Shown one piece after another: positions 12,234 through 22,740 of a DNA stretch of 64,000 nt. The position numbers and the translations under genes are program-made. The notes beneath the pieces were generated by a model, which did not search any database, had not been told where the DNA came from, and saw only the letters and a list, made by a program, of their open reading frames with translations. This stretch comes from Heliocidaris erythrogramma (lineage: Eukaryota; Echinodermata; Echinoidea; Camarodonta; Echinometridae), in assembly GCA_025617745.1 (NCBI GenBank), contig CM046858.1:28968534-29032533 (forward strand). The letters run 5' to 3'. Every line of letters starts with the position of its first letter. Position 1 is the first letter of the stretch.

Positions 12234-13419
12234 AGATCGTATGCTCGATCTGTAATGAAAAACACAAGTCAGAAAAAATTGGAACCAGCGGGATTCGAAC
12301 CTGTCATATACTGCTTGCCGGGCAGCGACTTAACCACCAGGCTATTCTGGTTCACGGCCAAGTCACGATGAACTAGAATCAAATACCCAAGATCCTCTTC
12401 TTTCTGACTCATTAATATTCATTTTTAACGGTCCGCCGTAGACAATGGTTAGTAAACGAAGAAGCTTGACTGGGGAGGAATTTTTAATTTGTACACAAAT
12501 CTTTAGGCATTTTACTCCCAGTGTTAAAGATCGTATGCTCGATCTGTAATGAAAAACACAAGTCAGAAAAAATTGGAACCAGCGGGATTCAAACCTGTCA
12601 TCTACTGCTTGCCGGGCAGCGACTTAACCACCAGGCTATTCTGGTTCACGGCCAAGTCACGATGAACTAGAATCAAATACCCAAGATCCTCTTCTTTCGG
12701 ACTCCTTAATATTCATTTTTAACGGTCCGCCGTAGACAATGGTTAGTAAAAGAAGAAGCTTGACTGGGGAGGAATTTTTAATTTGTAAACAAATCTTAAG
12801 GCATTTTACTCCCAGTGTTAAAGATCGTATGCTCGATCTGTAATGAAAAACACAAGTCAGAAAAAATTGGAACCAGCGGGATATGAACCTGTCATCTACT
12901 GCTTGCCGGGCAGCGACTTAACCACCAGGCTATTCTGGTTCACGGCCAAGTCACGATGAACTAGAATCAAATACCCAAGATCCTCTTCTTTCTGACTCAT
13001 TAATATTCATTTTTAACGGTCCGCCGTAGACAATGGTTAGTAAACGAAGAAGCTTGACTGGGGAGGAATTTTTAATTTGTAAACAAATCTTAAGGCATTT
13101 TACTCCCAGTGTTAAAGATCGTATGCTCGATCTGTAATGAAAAACACAAGTCAGAAAAAATTGGAACCAGCGGGATTCGAACCTGTCATCTACTGCTTGC
13201 CGGGCAGCGACTTAACCACCAGGCTATTCTGGTTCACGGCCAAGTCACGATGAACTAGAATCAAATACCCAAGATTTGTTTACAAATTAAAAATTCCTCC
13301 CCAGTCAAGCTTCTTCGTTTACTAACCATTGTCTACGGCGGACCTTTAAAAATGAATATTAATGAGTCAGAAAGAAGAGGATCTTGGGTATTTGATTCTA
13401 GTTCATCGTGACTTGGCCG

Positions 13420-13493
13420 TGAACCAGAATAGCCTGGTGGTTAAGTCGCTGCCCGGCAAGCAGTAGATGACAGGTTCGAATCCCGCTGGTTCC
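13420..13493 (+). other. tRNA-like segment of the 294 bp unit (inverted copy)
   Basis: The 74 nt stretch folds partly like a tRNA: acceptor arms TGAACCA / TGGTTCC, anticodon stem GCTGC / GCAGT around loop CCGGCAA (GGC, alanine-like), five-nucleotide variable region, and a T arm with loop TTCGAAT. A-box-like TAGCCTGGTGG and a perfect B-box GGTTCGAATCC suggest an internal RNA polymerase III promoter. The D stem is poor, two T-stem pairs are mismatched and position 33 is C, so a working tRNA is unlikely; a SINE-like promoter is more plausible. Equivalent minus-strand copies start near 10320, 12281 and 13166, and near 15040 in the second insertion. Confidence 0.65.
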
Positions 13494-14915
13494 AATTTTT
13501 TCTGACTTGTGTTTTTCATTACAGATCGAGCATACGATCTTTAACACTGGGAGTAAAATGCCTAAAGATTTGTTTACAAATTAAAAATTCCTCCCCAGTC
13601 AAGCTTCTTCGTTTACTAACCATTGTCTACGGCGGACCATTAAAAATGAATATTAATGAGTCAGAAAGAAGAGGATATTGGGTATTTGATTCTTACTAGT
13701 TCATCGTGACTTGGCCGTGAACCAGAATAGCCTGGTGGTTAAGTCGCTGCCCGGCAAGCAGTAGATGACAGGTTCGAATCCCGCTGGTTCCAATTTTTTC
13801 TGACTTGTGTTTTTCATTACAGATCGAGCATACGATCTTTAACACTGGGAGTAAAATGCCTAAAGATTTGTTTACAAATTAAAAATATGGAAATAAGTTG
13901 ACATACATTTATTAAAAAGTCTAAGCAAACGCACTTTTTGAATGAATCTGAAAATACTAGGGGCAACATGTCGGCAACATTGAAAACTATAAATGATATA
14001 CTTGGTAAATCGAAACAAATTAATCTAAATCAGAAGTATTTTGAATGTTAATATTATTTATGATAGCCCAGATAATATAGTATATAATTTTTTTAATGAT
14101 CATTTCGTTAATGTTGGACAAGAACAAGCATTGAAAATTCCTCATTCTACTAAACATTTTAAAGACTTTTTGGCAGTTCATGTACTCTATTTTTTCAATC
14201 CAACTGAACCAGAAGAAATATTCAAGATTGTAAATTGTTTTAAAATTAAAACATCGTATGGAAAGGATGAAATTAGTAATTGTCTTCTCAAAATAATTAT
14301 ACCATTCATTATAGATCCGATTGTTCATATTTGTCATTTGTGGCTACTAGTATGTTTCCGTCAAACATGAACATTGCAAAAGTTATTTCAGTGTATAAAA
14401 AAGATGATCATACAATAATTTCTAATTAAATCAAGTTTCTATTCTTTCCTCCTTTTCGAAAATATTAGAACGTATAATTCATAATAGATTATCCTTCTTG
14501 TTAGCATCGCATAATTTCTTGAATTGTTCTCAATATGGGATTCGTAAACATTTCTCTACTGATTTAGCATTGATTGATTTGTTTGATAAGATATCTGATT
14601 CCCTGTCAAAAATAAAACACGTTGTTTCTGTTTCTACGGATTTGAGTAATTCGATACGCTGGATCATGCTATTTTATTTTCCAATTAGAAATTTTGGTGT
14701 AAGAGGCAGCGCCCTCAATTGATTGAAAAGTTATATATCCCATAGGCAGCAATTCACTTGTATTCCCTCTGTTTGTTCTCACATGCAGCATATTAATTAT
14801 GGAGTATCACAAGATTCTATTTTAGGTCCGCTCCTGTTTTTAATGTATATCAATGATATTGTTAATGCATCACCTTTATCACAGTTCATTCTTTTTGCTG
14901 ATGATACTACAATTA

Positions 14916-15583
14916 GTAAACAAAGAAGCTTGACTGGGGAGGAATTTTTAATTTGTAAACAAATCTTTCGGCATATTACTCCCAGTGTTAAAGATCGTAT
15001 GCTCGATCTATAATGAAAAACACAAGTCAGAAAAAATTGGAACCAGCGGGATTCGAACCTGTCATCTACTGCTTGCCGGGCAGCGACTTAACCACCAGGC
15101 TATTCTGGTTCACGGCCAAGTCACGACGAACTAGAATCAAATACCCAAGATCCTCTTCTTTCTGACTCATTAATATTCAAACGGTCCGCCGTGGAACAAT
15201 GGTTAGTAAACAAAGAAGCTTGACTGGGGAGGAATTTTTAATTTGTAAACAAATCTTTCGGCATATTACTCCCAGTGTTAAAGATCGTATGCTCGATCTA
15301 TAATGAAAAACACAAGTCAGAAAAAATTGGAACCAGCGGGATTCGAACCTGTCATCTACTGCTTGCCGGGCAGCGACTTAACCACCAGGCTATTCTGGTT
15401 CACGGCCAAGTCACGACGAACTAGAATCAAATACCCAAGATCCTCTTCTTTCTGACTCATTAATATTCAAGCGGTCCGCCGTGGAACAATGGTTAGTAAA
15501 CAAAGAAGCTTGACTGGGGAGGAATTTTTAATTTGTAAACAAATCTTTCGGCATATTACTCCCAGTAATTACTCACATTAAAA
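14916..15583. repeat. second insertion of the tRNA-like multimer (290 bp units)
   Basis: Two full 290 bp units begin at 14916 and 15206, and a third partial unit of ~72 bp begins at 15496. The block is flanked by ATACTACAATTA at 14904-14915 and 15584-15595, a 12 bp duplication splitting the LINE frame just after its FADDTT motif. These units share private variants (CAAAGAAGC, TTTCGGCATATT, GTGGAACAATGG) absent from the array at 10201-13886, so this is a separate insertion. The insertion starts and ends with the same ~70 bp block. Confidence 0.85.
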
Positions 15584-16224
15584 ATACTACAATTACTTAT
15601 TCACATTCTAATATGAAATCACTTTTTGACACGCTAAATAATGAATTGCCTAAAGTATCGTCTTGGTTTAAATGTGTAATAGATGGTCACTTAATGTACA
15701 GAAATATAAATATATTCATTTTAAGAAATGGGAGTCTCTTTTTGATTTCGTTGATGATATTAAAATTGATGGTATAATTATTGAAGAAAAGCAAAATGTT
15801 ACATTTTTTAGGTGTAGTATTGGATGTGTATTTAACATGGGACGATCATAATATCAAAGGTTTTAACATCTATTTCATGTTGTGTAGGAATTCTTTTTAA
15901 ACTTAAACAATATCTACCCTTACAAGTACACTGTATTAATTATTATTCATGATACTATATTCATGCCACATATTACATATTGTAATATTGTTTTGGGGAT
16001 CATTTAAATAAAAAATGATTACATCCTTTTATTGCAAGAGAAAGTTATTTGTTTATGTGCAGGTTGTGGATTTTATGATCATACAGATCCATTTTTTATC
16101 GATTCAATACGATGATAAAAAGATTCAATTCATTTTAATGACATTTATTTCCAACTTTTCAATATATGTGTGAAAAGTAATAAATTAACAAATTAATTTA
16201 CATGTATTTTTAATAAAAATTTGA

Positions 16225-16395
16225 GCTTGATTGGAGGGGAAAAGAAATAATGGAAAGAAAAAAAGAGGGGGAAAGAGGGAAAGGGGGTGGAGAATAGAGG
16301 TGCAACATAAAAGGAGTACGGAAAAGACAAATATTCACGAAGAAGCATAAATAAGAAAGGGAGAGAATAGACACAATGGAGGGTCGGGAAGTGTC
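16225..16395. repeat. purine-rich low-complexity tract
   Basis: A long G/A-biased stretch between two oppositely oriented LINE remnants. It probably belongs to the 3' untranslated region of the minus-strand LINE that follows. Confidence 0.5.
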
Positions 16396-16429
16396 TTAAA
16401 TCATATTATTAGTAAAATGAGGTGAAATG

Positions 16430-17770
16430 TTTTTTCATCCTTCTTGAGAAGCTGGCAAGAGATACGGAGTAGTTTACTGTGTCTGGGATAACGTTCCACA
16501 GCTTAGGTCCCAAATACCGGGTGTTATGTTGGAATAACATAACACTCGGTATTTGGGACCTAAATACCGGATGTTATGTTGGAATAATAAGTTTCTGTGC
16601 TTGGGTAGATGGATGTGATTTGCGTGTCTGGTTTCGTATTGAAAGATGTTACAAAATTCGTCAGGAAATAAGTTGTTTGTAGATCTGTACATAGATATGC
16701 TTTGGTGATGTTTATTTATATATGTAAATTTTAGTACGTTAAATGGATTGAACAAATGGTCGATGTGACAACTGGGAGCAGCACCTGTAGTTATACGAAT
16801 TATTTTCTTTCGTAGAGTGATTAATTTGTGTAACTTGGATGGGGAACACGGCTAGGTTGCAATGTGATATATCCCTGATAGCAGAAAGTGGTAAAAATTA
16901 CGTGATATTTACCTCGTGGTTTTAGTCTTTTTTACGTCCTGTAATTACGTCAATATCACGTCATTTTTAACACTTTCTGCTATCAGGGAAGAGGAATGAA
17001 GACGTAGAGATGACGTCAAAATAAGACGTCCTCTTGACGTCTTGCGTTGGTGCAAGTTGTCGTCTTATTGACGTAATTACAGGACGTAAAAAAGACGAAA
17101 ACCACGACGTAAATATCACGTCATTTTTAACACTTTCTGCTATCAGGGATATAGTAGGACAAGAGAATTGTAAAGCAAATGGAGGATGTTGTTGGGTAAA
17201 ATATGTCGCAGTCTAGAAAATATGATGGCAATGTTTTTACGGACTTTGCTGTCTGTTTCAAAAATATGTTTGTTCAAAACACAAAACTATGCACACGTAG
17301 AAATTTTGTGTTTTCTTTCAAGAAGTACGTTGTCGAGATATATGGAAATGCTATCTAAATCAAAGTTTTTGTTGTTATGAAAGATCATATTATAGTTACA
17401 TAGTTTTTTTAAATTGACAGACAATAATAGCCTTAAACCACTCGCATACAAGGGTTTGCTGTTGATTAATATTACTGCATGAGGTAAGATTAGATCCACT
17501 ATTTAAAAATATTCGTGTCGTCGGCATAAAGAACAAAAATTAATGTTTCCGTTGATTTGAAGTTGTCGTTTATATAAAGAATAAAAAAGTAATGGACCAA
17601 GCAACAACCCTTGAGGTACACCACATGTGCTACTCATGTTTGAGACAACCGAGTCAAATTTAGTGCACTGGAGGCGATTGCTAAGATAATGGCAAACCAA
17701 TCGTGTGCTAGCTATGCCACGGATTCTATATTTATAAAGTTATTTTTAATAGAATTAAGAGATTATTGGT
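16430..17770 (-). pseudogene. decayed LINE reverse transcriptase with MITE insertion
   Basis: Minus-strand frames show CGVPQGLLLGPLLF (about 17630-17590) followed in a shifted frame by a FADD-like region. Then come LDSISIYLDNVLL-type thumb sequence at 17290-17500 and, past the MITE at 16872-17149, the C-terminal FNPFNVLKFTYINKHHQSIS and TRHANHIHLPKHR at 16474-16755. Frameshifts are present throughout. The C-terminal region carries a local inverted duplication at 16506-16560 that makes LGPKYRVLC-like sequence appear on both strands. Confidence 0.75.
16872..17149. mobile_element. palindromic MITE rich in TGACGT motifs
   Basis: The element starts TCCCTGATAGCAGAAAGTG and ends with its complement, flanked by TATA at 16868-16871 and 17150-17153. 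An extra inverted copy of the end lies at 16951-16990, so the left third alone can fold. TGACGT / GACGTCA motifs recur about every 10-30 bp. It sits inside the dead LINE. No coding capacity; superfamily not assigned. Confidence 0.7.
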
Positions 17771-18062
17771 ATCGAAGGTTTTCGATAAGTTTCGATAGTT
17801 TATGATGTTTATATTTTAAAAGGGGCTTTTTCATTTGTTGAGGGGCGTTACTTCAAGCCTTAGGCTTATGACTAACCCCTCCCATGCTATGATTGTTTCA
17901 TTATTTTGTCATTTTGTATTTGATGCATGGAAAATCAATCAATCAATCAATCAATTGGCACTCAATATCACTTTGTTTTCTTTGACAGATTTTATCACCC
18001 AATTTGTTCCTATAGAGCTAATGCACGGTTATTACACTCATATATATATTTATATATATAGA
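17771..18062. repeat. LINE 3' tail with (TCAA)n and AT repeat
   Basis: A CCTCCCATGC...TTTTGTATTTG region followed by (ATCA)n at 17934-17955 resembles a LINE 3' end with a simple-repeat tail in plus orientation. An AT-rich (TATA) stretch follows at 18040-18060. Confidence 0.45.
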
Positions 18063-19020
18063 CAAAATAGGAATGAAAAATCCGTATACGATGAGAAGAT
18101 TCGAATTTTCTGCCATAGGCCTTCATCCCAGCAGACTTTAATTGGTAGCAAGAAGAAGCACAAAATCGATTTTGCTTGAAATTTTCCATCCCCAAAAGTA
18201 CGTAAATTTAGTCAGCATTAACCTGTTTTGTCATATTTAACAGTAGTAGGTGCAATCCATCTCTGCCGAAAAAATATTTGGCTTTGCCTACGCCTCTGGA
18301 AACTAACCACTTTTGTAGTATTTCCCCAAAAGTAGTTTAAGCGATGTTGGAGTACATACCCCTAATGTAAACTTACAAACAATACCACCTGCAAACCCGG
18401 ATGACTGACATAGCAACATACCTAGATAAAGCACTTACTTCATGACCTAAATAAATGCGAGTTAAAACTACAAGGAAAATGTCTGGAAAAAAACAATTGC
18501 TAGGTCTTTCACTGATTTTATAAACGGGTTACCATGCCTACTGTTTATGAAAAAAACCTTTCGGGGATAAAAATATTGTGTTTACTTTGCACATAATGTC
18601 AGCTAACTCCAAAACTAAATATGAAATTTGTTCCCTATGATATAACGGGTTTTCATCTCAGTGTTTTGGTAGGAAGGTTTTAGAAATCTTATTCTGGGTA
18701 AAATTCTACACTAATTCACAAAATGCCAGTCTCATTGACCTACATTTTGGTCATTTTAGCCATTTGTGTTCATAAGTAGCTTTTATCTGTTATCACCAAA
18801 TATTGGCTTATCCTAGTAAAAATATGCGTTGATTTCAGTAAAAATTTTCATATTGATCCTCCCTCCATTAACTACAATGTGGTCATTTTGGTCTTTTTCT
18901 TCTTTGCCAAACTGATTAGTTGAATATGTTCTATTACAGACACAGAAGTATTAAGATTCAAGGTTTAAATGATAAGTTTTAGGGGAAGGTTTGAAGAGCA
19001 TATCGTAGGTAAAACTTTGC
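18063..19020. other. non-coding sequence, nothing recognised
   Basis: AT-rich with repeated short phrases (for example GTAGTTTAAG, GGTCATTTT) but no gene, RNA or clear element structure that I can support. Confidence 0.4.
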
Positions 19021-19039
19021 TCTGAGTAAAAAAATATTT

Positions 19040-19350
19040 TTTAAGGGTGGGGTAATCCTTTTTCCGAAGGTTCGGAAATTAAATATGGTTCAACATGCAG
19101 TAGAGCCCTACATAAATTTTCGGAATGACGAACCTTTGGAAATATGAACCCTTTTTTCATTTTCGGAATTATGAACCGTAATTTCATTTTTTCAGAATTA
19201 CGAATCTTATTTCATTTTCGGAATTATGAACCCTTTTTACATTTTCGGAATTATAAACATTCGGAATGACGAACCGTCGGAATAACGAACCTTCAGAATT
19301 AAGAATATTCGGAAAAACGAACCTCAGGAATTATGAACCTTCGGATAAAC
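19040..19350. repeat. degenerate minisatellite of TTTTCGGAATTATGAACC
   Basis: About a dozen imperfect copies of a CGGAATTATGAACC core occur at 15-30 bp spacing, separated by T-rich stretches of variable length. Not coding. Confidence 0.65.
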
Positions 19351-19907
19351 GACATCTAACCGTTTGAAAGTACAGACAGTTTCATACACGCAGCTGCATG
19401 AATACACATTTATAGACATTCAAGGCATTTTCACTAGCTTTTGAAATACATGCACAAAGCAATATCAACACAGGCACACACACCAGGTACTTTGAGATTT
19501 GAGATAGCAATTGTATAACTTTGTTTTGTAACAGATTGTCCAAATGTGTGATATAATTATTACGTTCATTCATTATCGATCCGTACGCCTTTTCAATGTT
19601 TACCCCCATGACCAATTTTAATGATTTAGTAATTAGTCATTGTCGAAAACATCTGGCTAACTTTAATTATAAGTAATGATTATAAATTACTAATTATTAC
19701 ATTCATTCATTATCGATTCTTCCACGTTATCAATGCGATGTTTACCCCAATAATAAATTCCACTGGTTAGTACAAGGTGGTATTGATTTGTCTCAGTAAA
19801 GAAACGAGAAATATCCTCTTTTCATGTAAGAGATCTCATAAAATGTAAAAAAATTGTCAGATAAAACTCGTTCTCTTCATTTTGAGCATAATGTTATACA
19901 TGTACAG

Positions 19908-20779
19908 TGTGTCCCAGATAAAACCGATACCCTAAAACAAATGGTTATTGTGACCACACTATGTGCTCTATGACAATGATTATCTATTTTCCGTAAACTA
20001 AAACTAGCATGCTTTTAAATGGTACCTTGATGGCATTCATCCGTACATGCTTAACCGAGCAGCAGCATTTTGAAAATGACAAGTAAACACTCAGTTGTGC
20101 CAGATTTGGGTAAAACCGTGAAAACGGTAGGATTTTGTAATGAAATGGTACCTGCAATCGGAATGAAAAACAATTTTCTTGCATTTTTCAGAACTGCCAT
20201 TTCTTTTAAGAACAAAGCAGACAGAAAGGTGATATTTTTCATAAAAGTAAAGTTAGTGGCACTTTCCATTGTCATCCAATGGACATACAAGGTAGAAAAG
20301 GCACACAAGGTGGAAAATATCAAGATTATGGCAATTTCATGTCTCAGTAGGGGCACCTTTTTTAAAATCACAGGAGGGGAATATTTTCATCTTCTGATAT
20401 ATTTGATTTTGGAAATTGCCACCAATTGGTATTGACCCGTGTTTTATGAATTTATGATTGATTGAATGCATGTCATGACACGAGGGATTTTCATGTATTA
20501 TACATGTATATCTTGAAGCTGGTATTCCCCTTACGTCATGTTCGCATTTGATACTAACGTTTTGACGGATTTACCCAAATCTGGCACAACTGAGGTTTTA
20601 CATGTCATTTTCAATATGATGCTGCTCGGTAAAGCATGTACGGATGGATGCCATCAAGGTATCACCTAAAAGCATAATAATTCTAGTTTATGGAAAAGAG
20701 ATAATTATTGTCATAGAGCACACAGTGTGGTCACAATAACCCTTTGTTTTAGGGTTTCTTTTTTTCTGGGACGCACAAA
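19908..20779. mobile_element. non-coding element with ~210 bp inverted ends
   Basis: The left arm 19908-20120 and right arm 20555-20779 are reverse complements with a few mismatches. Shared blocks are TGTGTCCCAGA at the tip, ACCCTAAAACAAA, TATTGTGACCACAC, GGATGCCATCAAGG-type sequence and CAGATTTGGGTAAA. A 121-codon frame in the middle (20070-20435) has no recognisable similarity and overlaps the arm, so it is not treated as a gene. The tips resemble mariner-like CAGTGTGTCCCA ends, but no TA duplication is evident. Confidence 0.7.
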
Positions 20780-20909
20780 CATTTTATGTTTAAGAATGAT
20801 TTCTTCACAGGTGCATGCCATAAGCTCCTTCATCATTTCGACATTACCAACACTGTGGTAATTTTTTGTTCTCTCTCTCTCTCTCTCCCACACCCTCTCC
20901 CCAACACAG

Positions 20910-22082
20910 AAATTCCTGATACTTTCCCTCTCGTGCACAATCATCATGGCATACATTTCCTCGATGATGAAGGTGGATACAAGAATCAAGAGACAGCGTT
21001 TGACTGCAATGAGGGCGGTAAGGACCAGAACACTTGTGCAACCTGTGCTTCAGAGGGAGTGTTTAGCCGTAGACAGTGTGGTCTTCATCAAGACTCACAA
21101 AACTGGGGGCACTACTATCAGTTCTATCTTGAACAGATACGGCGAGCGGCACAACATGTCCTTTCTCGCCAACAGACGTGATCCTACCAGGGGACACTTC
21201 CGTGCTGTCCTTGCCGAGAATAAGAACATCTTGCCACCTTTGGGAGTCCTCAATGAGGATTACGCAAACTACAAGAACTACAACCTGATGACATTTCATA
21301 TTGTTTTTTTACAGAACGAGGATAATTTGAAGCGGTTAATGAGTCAAGAAACTAGATTCATTACCATTTTACGGGACCCGATCAAGCAATGGGAGTCAGC
21401 ATTCTTTTTCTTTAATGGTTATACGAGAGTACTTGGAAATACATCTGTTCAAAGAGTCAATAACTTTTTCAAAGATCCACTGAGATATTGGGAGGAAAGG
21501 AGGACAGATTTGGCCAATATGCAATTTAGAAACGGGCAGTGGAGTGACATTCTTGGGAGTTCAACTTCCATCAATGACAACATGACTCATGTAAAAGAAC
21601 TGATAGAAAAACTTGACGAAAAGTTTCACTTGGTGCTACTTACTGACTATATTGATGAATCTTTGGTGCTTTTAAAACGTCTACTGTGCTGGAAATTCGA
21701 AGATTTACTTTATGTTAAGATGAATCAAAGCCCAACAGACTCGAACGCAGTGATAGATGAAGACCAGAAAGAAAAGATTAGAAAATGGAATCAAGCAGAT
21801 ATGCTTTTGTATGATCATTACAACCAGACTCTCTGGAGAAAAATAGCAAATATTGGTCCTAACTTCTACAAAGATGTTGACGTATTCCGGAAGACACTGG
21901 ACGACTACGGTCGATGGTGCAATATCACAATGACAATTGGTGAAATCCGGAAGATACCGGTGGCTACAAATTCAACAGATTTGTGCCAAAGACTAGTAGC
22001 AGATAGAACAAAATACGTCAAAATAATGATGGATCGCCAAAGAAATCAAATAAATGCTACTTACCCAGTGTCAGGGCCATAA
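20910..22082 (+). CDS. galactose-3-O-sulfotransferase-like enzyme, terminal exon
   Basis: The encoded protein resembles the Gal3ST / galactosylceramide sulfotransferase family, Golgi enzymes that move sulfate from PAPS to the 3-OH of galactose on glycolipids or glycans. Counting from the ATG at 20946 (378 residues), FIKTHKTGGTT at 47-57 is the 5'-phosphosulfate loop and FITILRDPIKQWESAF at 138-153 the 3'-phosphate site. LVLLTDYIDESLVLLKRLLCW is typical mid-domain. Upstream, a polypyrimidine tract ends in CAG at 20907-20909. Reading in frame from 20910 gives FLILSLSCTIIMAYISSMM, a good type II signal anchor, while an in-frame stop at 20859 blocks further extension. So the true start probably lies in an unseen upstream exon. 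Several N-glycosylation sequons are present. Which Gal3ST and which substrate cannot be told. Confidence 0.9.
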   Translation, partial: KFLILSLSCTIIMAYISSMMKVDTRIKRQRLTAMRAVRTRTLVQPVLQRECLAVDSVVFIKTHKTGGTTISSILNRYGERHNMSFLANRRDPTRGHFRAVLAENKNILPPLGVLNEDYANYKNYNLMTFHIVFLQNEDNLKRLMSQETRFITILRDPIKQWESAFFFFNGYTRVLGNTSVQRVNNFFKDPLRYWEERRTDLANMQFRNGQWSDILGSSTSINDNMTHVKELIEKLDEKFHLVLLTDYIDESLVLLKRLLCWKFEDLLYVKMNQSPTDSNAVIDEDQKEKIRKWNQADMLLYDHYNQTLWRKIANIGPNFYKDVDVFRKTLDDYGRWCNITMTIGEIRKIPVATNSTDLCQRLVADRTKYVKIMMDRQRNQINATYPVSGP

Positions 22083-22425
22083 AATATTAAGAACGCGGTG
22101 ACCAGAGGTCCCGTATTCTACTGGATCGTCCCACATTTCCATCATTTGTCCCACGTCCCGTATCGAACCTCCCGCATTTCAAATGTTATAAATGAATTCT
22201 TGAAGAGTGTTCTGCCTTTATAGTATGTGGGTTATTCATGAAAATATTGCAGAAGCAATCATGATTCACGAACACTCAAGTTTTCGATTTCGAGTTGCCA
22301 CTGCGTGGTCATATTTATGTCAGATAATCATTTCGGGTCAATTTTCACATGTATTTTACCTTCTAATACTTGCCCAAAACGTCAAAGAACTTTGACGGTT
22401 TCAAAAATTCTTCTACCATTCAAGA

Positions 22426-22431
22426 AATAAA
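22426..22431 (+). promoter_or_regulatory. candidate polyadenylation signal of the sulfotransferase gene
   Basis: A canonical AATAAA hexamer lies ~345 bp after the stop codon, on the coding strand, before the MITE that starts near 22470. It is a plausible 3' end signal; not confirmed. Confidence 0.45.
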
Positions 22432-22469
22432 AGAATATTAGATCTTTTCATTCAGTGTAGTCAATATAT

Positions 22470-22740
22470 AGTGCGTATCAAAAAAGTACACACTTTGAAA
22501 ATATCCTCCAAAATCATAATTTCACAATATCGATATGATTCCTTTCTTATACAATTATGAGTGAGGGTCTGTTTTATCGGATGCCCAACGGTTAAGTGAG
22601 TACTGCCTACTTTTGTAAAACTCGCAAAAACTGACTTGCGCAAATTGAATTTGATCAAAGTGCATATCAGGCATTAATCCTATACGTTGTATAAGGGCAA
22701 ATCATATCGATATTGTTAAATTATGATTTTGACGAATATT
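22470..22740. mobile_element. small MITE with internal inverted repeat
   Basis: The segment at 22505-22556 is the reverse complement of 22688-22738 (shared AATCATAATTT.ACAATATCGATATGATT type blocks). The left tip GTGCGTATCAAAAAAGTACAC resembles mariner-type ends, but the matching right tip is not evident, so the copy may be truncated. Confidence 0.5.

Larger units (their letters stand above)
10201..13886. repeat. tandem array of a 294 bp tRNA-like unit, ending in inverted copies
   Basis: Units begin at 10201, 10495, 10789, 11083, 12456, 12750 and 13044, always 294 bp apart once the 1079 bp insertion at 11155-12233 is removed. The seventh unit stops at about 13275 and the array flips: about two inverted units fill 13276-13886, joined at a short AAGAT microhomology. 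Each unit holds a 70 bp lead block (GAAGCTTGACTGGGGAGG..CCCAGTG), a TTAA, a short palindrome ATCGTATGCTCGAT, and a tRNA-like segment with its RNA sense on the minus strand in the direct units. The whole array is flanked by AATATGGAAATAA (10188-10200 and 13884-13896), a 13 bp target-site duplication inside a LINE frame. Confidence 0.9.
10028..16200 (+). pseudogene. dead LINE interrupted twice by tRNA-like multimers
   Basis: Pieces of one LINE lie in order: the linker before the RT at about 10028-10200 (INKRNQLYETSLKKP, KYKQYGNK), its continuation at 13887-14915, and the RT C-terminal part at 15584-16200. The frame that ends YKQYGNK at 10200 resumes at 13887, where the same 10 bp recurs. The middle part shows EEIFKIVNCFK (about 14212), NYGVSQDSILGPLL and FADDTTI (about 14895-14915). 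The last part shows SLFDTLNNELPKVSSWFK and TFLGV-like text. Frameshifts and stops occur between the segments. It is of the same general type as the LINE at 4887-7079. Confidence 0.8.

Noticed and set aside
13420..13493. Functional tRNA-Ala (GGC) gene cluster
   Set aside because: Poor D stem, mismatched T stem, C at position 33, and the segment lies within a larger repeated mobile unit; a tRNA-like promoter relic is more likely.
10201..13886. Hammerhead-ribozyme retrozyme
   Set aside because: Tandem layout and duplications fit, but no CTGANGA core with GAAA was seen on either strand. A motif search could overturn this.
20070..20435. 121-codon plus-strand frame as a gene
   Set aside because: It begins inside the left inverted arm of the 19908-20779 element and shows no family similarity.
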